54,977 nucleotides of DNA from Chloroflexota bacterium (GTDB lineage Bacteria; Chloroflexota; Anaerolineae; Anaerolineales; Villigracilaceae), in assembly GCA_026390015.1 (NCBI GenBank), contig JAPLGS010000073.1, positions 1 to 54,977 of the forward strand. The letters run 5' to 3'. Position numbers and translations under genes: made by a program. Under the pieces are notes generated by a model. The model saw only the letters and a program-made list of their open reading frames with translations, ran no database searches and was not told the DNA's origin. Every line of letters starts with the position of its first letter. Position 1 is the first letter of the stretch. Shown piece after piece: positions 49,677 through 54,977 of this stretch.

Positions 49677-50327
49677 ATGCAATTAATCAGCATCAACATC
49701 GGACAGGAACGAACCCAGCAAAACGGAAACAAAGTTGAAACAACTGGCATTTATAAAATCCCAACCAACGAGTCTGTTGAGATCAACACGCTTGGGATCA
49801 ACAAAGATTTCATCGCCAGCAAAAAACATCACGGCGGCCCGGACCAAGCCATCTATATTTACGGCAGCGCGGACTACGATTGGTGGTCACGGGATTTGAA
49901 ACGCGAGATCACGCCCGGTACTTTTGGCGAGAATCTCACCATCAGTGAATTGGAAAGTGCGCAATTCAACATCGGTGACCGAGTGCATATTGGCGGCGTA
50001 ATTTTCGAGATTAGCGCGCCGCGCATTCCGTGCAGTACTTTTGCCGCGCGCATGGAAGATCCGCAATTTGTAAAACGCTTTCGAGATGCAGAACGTCCCG
50101 GCTTGTATTGCCGCGTCATAAAAGAAGGAAACGTCAAGGCCGGTGATGATGTCCGCGTGGAAAAAATATTCCTGCATGAAACCATCTCTCTGATTCAGGT
50201 ATTCCGCGAATATTACAACAAGGATAAAAGCGAAGAAATGATTCGCAAACATCTCAACGCGCCGATCGCAATTCGTGTGCGCATTCAAATGGAAGAAGAA
50301 TTGAGAAAGATTTTAGAGAATCAATAA
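49677..50327 (+). CDS. MOSC domain protein (YiiM-like)
   Basis: 216 aa from the ATG at 49677 with GAGGAG upstream; a TTG slightly earlier overlaps the esterase. GINKDFIASKKHHGGPDQAIYIY and the PGTFGENLTI motif are typical of MOSC proteins, and ISAPRIPCSTF carries the conserved Cys thought to bind the molybdenum cofactor. YiiM relatives reduce N-hydroxylated compounds. The C-terminal ~55 residues form the extra helical part seen in this group. mobA at 26667 could supply the cofactor. The gene is 14 bp downstream of the esterase, so likely in the same operon. Confidence 0.92.
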   Translation: MQLISINIGQERTQQNGNKVETTGIYKIPTNESVEINTLGINKDFIASKKHHGGPDQAIYIYGSADYDWWSRDLKREITPGTFGENLTISELESAQFNIGDRVHIGGVIFEISAPRIPCSTFAARMEDPQFVKRFRDAERPGLYCRVIKEGNVKAGDDVRVEKIFLHETISLIQVFREYYNKDKSEEMIRKHLNAPIAIRVRIQMEEELRKILENQ

Positions 50328-50438
50328 AACTTGCGTGACCATAAACGAAATATCCGCAGCGTATCGAACACGGGTGAGTTTATGTGAAAATAAGATCGCA
50401 GATTGGCCATCCGCTTTAAATTGTGGAAAAATAAAAAT

Positions 50439-51086
50439 ATGAATCAAAGTGATATCATCCAAAAAACAACCGAATATATTAAACAGGAATTCGGGAACGA
50501 TTCTTCAGGCCACGATTGGTGGCATATATATCGAGTCTGCAAGAACGCACTCAATATTTGTGAACATGAAAAAGCGGACTCCTTTATCGTGGAACTTGCC
50601 GCTCTGCTGCATGACCTTGACGATTGGAAATTCAATGAAAGTGAAGATGAAACCCCGCTGCGCGCCAAAGCCTGGCTGGAACAATGCGGCGTTGAGCCGC
50701 ATGTCATCGAACAGGTTTGCGAGATCATTATGCGCGTTTCTTTCAAAGGCGCGCAGGTTGAAAATAAAATGAATTCGCTGGAAGGATTTATTGTGCAGGA
50801 TGCAGATCGTCTGGATGCGATCGGAGCCATCGGCATTGGGCGTGCATTCGCTTATGGCGGCTACAAAAATAGACAGATGTATGACCCTGATTCCCCGCCG
50901 AATTTACACGATAGTTTTGAACAATACAAGCATAGCAAAAGTGCCACCATCAATCACTTTTATGAAAAATTACTTTTGTTAAAGAATAACATGAACACCG
51001 TTACCGCGAAACAGGTTGCTGAAGAACGGCATGAGGTTATGCTGCGTTTTCTCGATCAATTCATGCGCGAATGGGAAGGTAATTAA
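50439..51086 (+). CDS. HD-domain phosphohydrolase (YedJ-like)
   Basis: 215 aa from the ATG at 50439. The metal-binding residues of HD hydrolases are visible: HDWWHIYRV, LLHDLDDWKF (His-Asp), and a late Asp in VQDADRLDAIGAIGIGRAF, the last being characteristic of the YedJ group. These enzymes hydrolyse phosphate from nucleotides or related molecules; the substrate is unknown. The 111-bp gap before it shows no recognisable promoter. It is convergent with the next gene. Confidence 0.9.
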   Translation: MNQSDIIQKTTEYIKQEFGNDSSGHDWWHIYRVCKNALNICEHEKADSFIVELAALLHDLDDWKFNESEDETPLRAKAWLEQCGVEPHVIEQVCEIIMRVSFKGAQVENKMNSLEGFIVQDADRLDAIGAIGIGRAFAYGGYKNRQMYDPDSPPNLHDSFEQYKHSKSATINHFYEKLLLLKNNMNTVTAKQVAEERHEVMLRFLDQFMREWEGN

Positions 51087-51108
51087 ATATCAAGAATGGA
51101 TTATGGTT

Positions 51109-51813
51109 TTAATATCCCGGCGTGAATTTCTGCTCCCATTCTGCGATGGCGGCGCGGATTTCAGCTTTGATGATTTCATCGGGGACGTCATCTACAGTTT
51201 GATATTTATTCAGACCGACATAAACTTCCACGCCGCCTTGAGCTGATTCTTGAAGACGAATACCGCTCTTGGCAAGTGGCGATGTCATTAAACGTTTTTG
51301 CAGCACGCTGTCAATTTGACTGACCATGCTGAGCGTTGAAATTTTATTTTCCGGTTCGGGTTTCTTGGCGGCAGGTTGATCGGGCTGAGGCACTTTCAGT
51401 TGAACAGAAGCAGGCTCGGGCGAAGCGTGAAGCGGCGCGGCGGGCTGGGAAGATGTTTGCAGGGGAATCCCAGTTTCGAGATAGGGACGAAAATTGGAGA
51501 CCAGTTCGATCAAGCGCTTTTTCTTATCCAAAGGCAGGGAGTCTTTGATAAGCACGCCATCCATTTCAATTGTGATGCGCCCGTTATCATTTTTGAGGCG
51601 CAAAAGACCGGGGTCATCCGCAAGACTGGGGGCGATCCGAGATTCAAGCGAAATTTGTTGATCAGCCTGCGCGATCTTTTTTTCGGCTTCCTTGATCTTA
51701 ATTTCCGCATTCGCTTCGGCGGCTTTTATTTTTTTTGCAGTACGGATATTGGAATCAATGAATCCGATCACCCATCCCGCGAGTACTGCGATCACAACAT
51801 ATATGATTTGCAT
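51109..51813 (-). CDS. Membrane-anchored coiled-coil protein, uncharacterised
   Basis: 234 aa. The first ~17 residues (IIYVVIAVLAGWVIGFI) are a membrane anchor, followed by a Lys/Glu/Ala-rich coiled coil (AEANAEIKIKEAEKKIAQ), a middle region, a Pro/Ala/Gln-rich linker and a C-terminal ~80-residue globular part (GGVEVYVGLNKYQTVDDV). GAGGTGAG lies upstream of the ATG. It follows mutM by 3 bases on the same strand and would be co-transcribed. I do not recognise the family. Confidence 0.78.
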   Translation of the reverse strand: MQIIYVVIAVLAGWVIGFIDSNIRTAKKIKAAEANAEIKIKEAEKKIAQADQQISLESRIAPSLADDPGLLRLKNDNGRITIEMDGVLIKDSLPLDKKKRLIELVSNFRPYLETGIPLQTSSQPAAPLHASPEPASVQLKVPQPDQPAAKKPEPENKISTLSMVSQIDSVLQKRLMTSPLAKSGIRLQESAQGGVEVYVGLNKYQTVDDVPDEIIKAEIRAAIAEWEQKFTPGY

Positions 51814-51816
51814 AAC

Positions 51817-52620
51817 TCACCTCATTTGCTGACAATTTGGGCAAATATGCGTGCCGCGTTGACCAACTGTGAGCTTTTGAATTTTTGTGCCGCACAGCGG
51901 ACAGAGCTCGTCTTCGCGGCCATACACACGAAAATAATTTTGAAACTCACCGCCGCGAAACACCCAATCTATACTGGCTCCATTGCGGCGGATGCCTTCC
52001 TTCAGGACTGCGCGAATTGCTTTGTGTAATGACGCGGCTTGTTCTTTTGTAATACTGTTTGATGCGATGAGCGGATGCAGTTTTGCGATATGCAAACATT
52101 CATCTGTATAAATGTTGCCGAGGCCGGCAATGAAGGTTTGGTCAAGGAGCAACGGTTTTAGTTGTCGTTTATGCGCGTGCAAGTTCTCGAAGAGCCATTG
52201 CGTGGTGAAGTTTTTTTCAAGCGGCTCCGGTCCAAGTTTACCAAGGATTTCATACGGCTGGTTTGTTAACCAAACGCGGCCAAATTTACGCGTGTCGTTG
52301 AAGGCAAGATATTTTTGGTCTGAAAGATATAGTAAAAGGCGGTCATGCTTTTCTGGTTTAATTTTACCCTGTCTTATTATCAAATCACCGCTCATGCGCA
52401 AATGTATAAGGAAGTTGTAAGTTTCGAGGTGAATGATCAGATATTTTGCGCGGCGCGAAATATCCAATATATTTTGCCCGGCGATCTGCTTTTTGAATAT
52501 GGATGGAGAAGGGGCGGCAAGTGTCCGTGCCCAGCGCAAATCAGCGGAAAGAATGCGCTTGCCGATCAGTTCCGTTTTTAGAGCGCGGGCGATGGTTTCG
52601 ACTTCAGGGAGTTCGGGCAT
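51817..52620 (-). CDS. mutM: Formamidopyrimidine-DNA glycosylase MutM (Fpg)
   Basis: 267 aa from the ATG at 52620, since the mature enzyme must begin PELPEVETI with Pro2 as nucleophile and Glu3. The zinc finger CPLCGTKIQKL ... CPNCQ closes the protein. The helix-two-turn-helix DQTFIAGLGNIYTDECLH that binds damaged DNA is intact. It removes 8-oxoguanine and related lesions. A longer open frame upstream is translated from a short-repeat region (52627-52670) and is not real. It is one gene downstream of prs on the same strand. Confidence 0.96.
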   Translation of the reverse strand: MPELPEVETIARALKTELIGKRILSADLRWARTLAAPSPSIFKKQIAGQNILDISRRAKYLIIHLETYNFLIHLRMSGDLIIRQGKIKPEKHDRLLLYLSDQKYLAFNDTRKFGRVWLTNQPYEILGKLGPEPLEKNFTTQWLFENLHAHKRQLKPLLLDQTFIAGLGNIYTDECLHIAKLHPLIASNSITKEQAASLHKAIRAVLKEGIRRNGASIDWVFRGGEFQNYFRVYGREDELCPLCGTKIQKLTVGQRGTHICPNCQQMR

Positions 52621-52626
52621 GAGAGT

Positions 52627-52670
52627 GAAGGTTAGAAAGTTGAAATGTTGGAAAGTTTGGATGTTGAAAC
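52627..52670. repeat. Short repeats upstream of mutM
   Basis: The 75-bp gap between prs and mutM contains units AGAAAGTTGAAATG, TTGGAAAGTTTGG and ATGTTGAAACC, related to one another and to the repeats in the mutL insertion. Confidence 0.5.
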
Positions 52671-52695
52671 CTTCCAATCATTCAACGCAAAGAAA

Positions 52696-53685
52696 CTATT
52701 CGTTGAACATCTCGCCGACCGAGCGGCCTTCATGGGCGCGCTTAATGACCTCGCCTAACAAGGGCGCGATGGATAGTACCGTAATACGTCCGCCCAAAAT
52801 TTTCATCTTTTCGGGTGAAAGCGGGGCGGAATCAGTGGTGATGATGTGTTTAATGGGCAGGGCCGCCAAACGTTCTGCACCATTGTGGGACAGAATGGGA
52901 TGGACGAACACGAGATACACATCCCGCGCGCCGTTTTGTTTGACAACATTCACAGCCTGCGAAATGGATCCGCCTGTATCCACTTCATCATCCACAATGA
53001 TCACATCACGATCTTTTACATCTCCGATCAAGGTCAGCGCCTCGGTGTTTGCATCATTTCCATGACGACGTTTTTCGATGAACGCGATGGGCATATCCAT
53101 ATCCGCGGCAAAGTTGCGGCCTTTTTTTGCGAAACCAAGGTCCACCGAAACCACCACGGGGTCATGCATCGCCGGGCGAATGCATTTGTTGACGTGGTCG
53201 ATCAATAAATGGACAGCGGTCAGCACGTCACCGGGGATGGAGAAGAATCCCTGCACCTGCCCGGCGTGCGGATCGAGTGTCATATAACGGTCGGCGCCGG
53301 CCACTTCGATCATATCCGCGATCAAACGTGCGGTGATCGGTACGCGCGGCTGGTCTTTTTTATCGGAGCGGCCATAGCACAAATACGGCACCACTGCTGT
53401 GATGCGCGCCGCGGAATCCAGGCGCAGGGTTTGGATCATGATCAGCAATTCCATTAAATTGCGATGCACTGGAGCAGCCGTACTCTGGATCACATACACA
53501 TCCTGTCCGCGCACACTGCCATGCAGTTTTACAAACAGATTTTCATTTGGGAACTCGATCACGTCACGCCCACTGATCGGTTGATCGAGATAATCAGCAA
53601 TATTTTGTCCAAGCTCAGGTGATCCGGTACCGACAAAAAGTTTTATTCCGCCATATACTTTCAAGTCATGATGAACATGGTGCAT
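52696..53685 (-). CDS. prs: Ribose-phosphate diphosphokinase (PRPP synthetase)
   Basis: 329 aa. It makes PRPP from ribose-5-phosphate and ATP for nucleotide and amino-acid synthesis. ATP/substrate motifs include VVPYLCYGRSDKKD, the divalent-metal and ribose-phosphate motif (LDPHAGQVQGFF), the flexible-loop Lys (IEKRR) and the PRPP-binding loop VIIVDDEVDTGGS. Some positions differ from the common consensus (DPHAGQ for DLHAxQ, VDTGGS for IDTAGT), but the catalytic elements are there. AAGGAA lies nine bases before the ATG. It starts 15 bp after meaB's stop on the same strand. Confidence 0.95.
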   Translation of the reverse strand: MHHVHHDLKVYGGIKLFVGTGSPELGQNIADYLDQPISGRDVIEFPNENLFVKLHGSVRGQDVYVIQSTAAPVHRNLMELLIMIQTLRLDSAARITAVVPYLCYGRSDKKDQPRVPITARLIADMIEVAGADRYMTLDPHAGQVQGFFSIPGDVLTAVHLLIDHVNKCIRPAMHDPVVVSVDLGFAKKGRNFAADMDMPIAFIEKRRHGNDANTEALTLIGDVKDRDVIIVDDEVDTGGSISQAVNVVKQNGARDVYLVFVHPILSHNGAERLAALPIKHIITTDSAPLSPEKMKILGGRITVLSIAPLLGEVIKRAHEGRSVGEMFNE

Positions 53686-53700
53686 TTGTTTTTTCCTTTT

Positions 53701-54699
53701 TTATTCATAGGCCAGCATCGCCGCCGCTTCCCGCGGCGAAAGTTCTCTTTGGATGACTCTCTCAAGAATATCATCATATTGCTTTTGTGGGACTTCATCT
53801 CTGAAACGACTCACCAGTTTTTCGCGGATCAAAGAATCCAACTCGACCTCGAGCCGGGTACGTTCTCGAACAGCCCAGCCGCCGCTGTGAGTTAAGTGCG
53901 TCACATGCCGTGCAATAGACTGTGCCAGTTCAGAGATTCCCTTGCCTTCAATCGCGACCGTCCGGTGAATAGGTGGGATCCACATCGGCGCAGAAGATGA
54001 ATCTTGTTTAGGAGCAGCTACCCGCGTGGATTGACCGTGATGTTGAAAGACTCGCTCGGCCGGGTGCGCCAGTTCCAGCATCGATTTCAAGGATTTTTCG
54101 GTATTCTCCACACCGGGCCGATCCGCCTTATTAACGACCAGAATATCCGCGATCTCAAGGATACCAGCTTTAATGGCTTGAATATCATCTCCAAGGCCGG
54201 GGGCTTCGACAACGAGAGTGGTATGCGCCAGACGCGCCACATCCACTTCGCTTTGACCTGCGCCAACGGTTTCGATGATGACGATGTCAAACTCGGCTGC
54301 GTCAAAAACCTGCGCCATGTTGGCTGTGGATTGTGCCAGCCCGCCCAGGGAACCACGCGTCGCCATCGAGCGGATGAATACGCCGCTGTCACCGGAAAGA
54401 TCGCGCATACGGACGCGGTCACCGAGCACCGCCCCGCCTGTGAATGGGCTGGATGGATCAACAGCGATAATTGCCACGCGCTTATTTTGTGTTTTTCGAA
54501 AATGTAAAGTCAGTTGATTCACCAGCGAAGACTTGCCAGTGCCTGGCGCGCCGGTTACGCCGATCAGGTGTGCCCGGCCGGTGTGTGGAAATAATTCGAT
54601 CAGTGCGGCGCGGCCTTCAGGCGTATCATTTTCCACTTGGGTGAGCAAGCGGGCTATTGCAAGCCGATCACCGCTGAGTATTGCTTGAGAATAATTCAT
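53701..54699 (-). CDS. meaB: MeaB-type GTPase, methylmalonyl-CoA mutase chaperone
   Basis: 332 aa. P-loop GAPGTGKSS near residue 50, then VDPSSPFTGGAVLGDRVRM and the switch region VETVGAGQSEVDVA, ending in the nucleotide-base motif VVNKAD. It is a G3E-family GTPase that loads and protects the B12 cofactor of methylmalonyl-CoA mutase, or of a related acyl-CoA mutase. The C-terminal dimerisation arm (VQRELSPREAAAML) is present. The B12-binding subunit of such a mutase is encoded just upstream, separated by a terminator-like hairpin. Confidence 0.95.
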   Translation of the reverse strand: MNYSQAILSGDRLAIARLLTQVENDTPEGRAALIELFPHTGRAHLIGVTGAPGTGKSSLVNQLTLHFRKTQNKRVAIIAVDPSSPFTGGAVLGDRVRMRDLSGDSGVFIRSMATRGSLGGLAQSTANMAQVFDAAEFDIVIIETVGAGQSEVDVARLAHTTLVVEAPGLGDDIQAIKAGILEIADILVVNKADRPGVENTEKSLKSMLELAHPAERVFQHHGQSTRVAAPKQDSSSAPMWIPPIHRTVAIEGKGISELAQSIARHVTHLTHSGGWAVRERTRLEVELDSLIREKLVSRFRDEVPQKQYDDILERVIQRELSPREAAAMLAYE

Positions 54700-54745
54700 A
54701 GGATTTTATTTCGTTATAGGCATGCCGAAAAACTGTATTAAGAAC

Positions 54746-54776
54746 AAAACACAGAGTAGGAAGTACTCTGTGTTTT
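54746..54776. terminator. Terminator-like hairpin between the mutase subunit and meaB
   Basis: AAAACACAGAGTA and TACTCTGTGTTTT form a 13-bp stem with a five-base loop. T runs are available in both directions, so it may attenuate read-through from the mutase gene into meaB. Confidence 0.65.
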
Positions 54777-54785
54777 TATGGACTG

Positions 54786-54977
54786 TTATCCGGTCACCAC
54801 CAGTTTGACATCACGAATAATGTCTTCGGTGGATGCGCCGGGACCGTACACTCCGGTCACTCCCATTTCTTTTAAATGATGTAAATCTTCATCTGGAATG
54901 ATGCCGCCAATAAATATTTTCACGTGTGATTGCCCATTATTTTTTAGCAATTCCAAAAGGCGCGGGGTGAGTGCCAT
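54786..54977 (-). CDS. Methylmalonyl-CoA mutase B12-binding subunit/domain (partial, 5' end outside)
   Basis: Only the last 63 codons are visible. LTPRLLELLKNNG and IFIGGIIPDEDLHHLKEMGVTGVYGPGASTEDII match the end of the cobalamin-binding domain of acyl-CoA mutases; the Met at the window edge is internal to that domain. It may be a separate small subunit or the C-terminus of a full mutase. MeaB next door supports the assignment. Confidence 0.88.
   Translation of the reverse strand: MALTPRLLELLKNNGQSHVKIFIGGIIPDEDLHHLKEMGVTGVYGPGASTEDIIRDVKLVVTG

Noticed and set aside
1-54977. CRISPR array
   Set aside because: No regularly spaced identical repeats of 23-40 bases were seen; the short repeats found are tandem or dispersed and lack unique spacers.

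Overview
The window looks like a chromosomal segment of a bacterium of the Chloroflexota, probably Anaerolineae-like. The pointers are indirect: very large kinase/STAND-NTPase/WD40 and kinase/cyclase/NB-ARC/TPR proteins, lipoproteins with an AACGGG-type lipobox followed by Thr/Glu/Ala/Pro spacers, an AmmeMemoRadiSam-type radical SAM enzyme, a MeaB/B12-mutase pair and moderate GC. No 16S or marker gene is present, so the assignment is an inference.

Layout. (1) 38-4628, minus strand: a tightly coupled six-gene operon with two different type I restriction-modification HsdM methylases. Between them lie a UPF0175 protein, an uncharacterised helical protein and a nucleotidyltransferase (AbiEii-like), and a small membrane protein follows. 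No HsdS or HsdR is inside the window. (2) 5.0-19.5 kb: a signalling island. A 1607-aa XRE/kinase/nSTAND/TM/14xWD40 gene, with a degenerate S41 lipoprotein and a nitroreductase behind it, faces a SulP-STAS-cNMP-binding transporter coupled to a 1260-aa kinase/cyclase/NB-ARC/TPR gene and a UDP-glycosyltransferase. A roughly 200-bp control region with two back-to-back promoters lies between them. Two short relics of the tails of such large proteins lie downstream. (3) 20.0-24.6 kb: a small-RNA-like cassette, then a recombinase island (59-aa protein, two large serine recombinases with a shared Cys-rich insertion, an XRE regulator) abutting two tRNA-Ser genes. (4) 24.7-34.5 kb: aminotransferase class V, MobA, AmrS, an oligopeptide-type ABC importer without its ATPases, an M1 peptidase and a diguanylate cyclase. 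(5) 34.5-43.5 kb: MutL, a HAD nucleotidase, a small TM/coiled-coil protein, an active S41 protease, a YugP-like protease, a YbhN-like protein, a MrfA/YprA-type helicase carrying an embedded HNH nuclease, and a ChrB-C domain protein. (6) 43.6-55 kb: lipoproteins, an MFS transporter, a sulfatase, an esterase, a MOSC protein, an HD hydrolase, MutM, PRPP synthetase, MeaB and the end of a B12-binding mutase subunit.

Two genome-scale habits stand out. Several genes have a -10 box exactly six bases before the ATG (TATAAT-N6-ATG), indicating leaderless transcripts: mutL, the HAD gene, mobA, the diguanylate cyclase with TAAAAT, and the internal toxin/antitoxin-like pair. Short repetitive DNA is also inserted in frame inside mutL and the helicase. 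The most distinctive systems to follow up are the helicase-HNH fusion, the double-hsdM operon with a nested nucleotidyltransferase module, the transporter/kinase-cyclase pair whose cyclase and cNMP-binding domains both look degenerate, the Cys-knuckle recombinase pair at tRNA-Ser, and a candidate ~76-nt small RNA.
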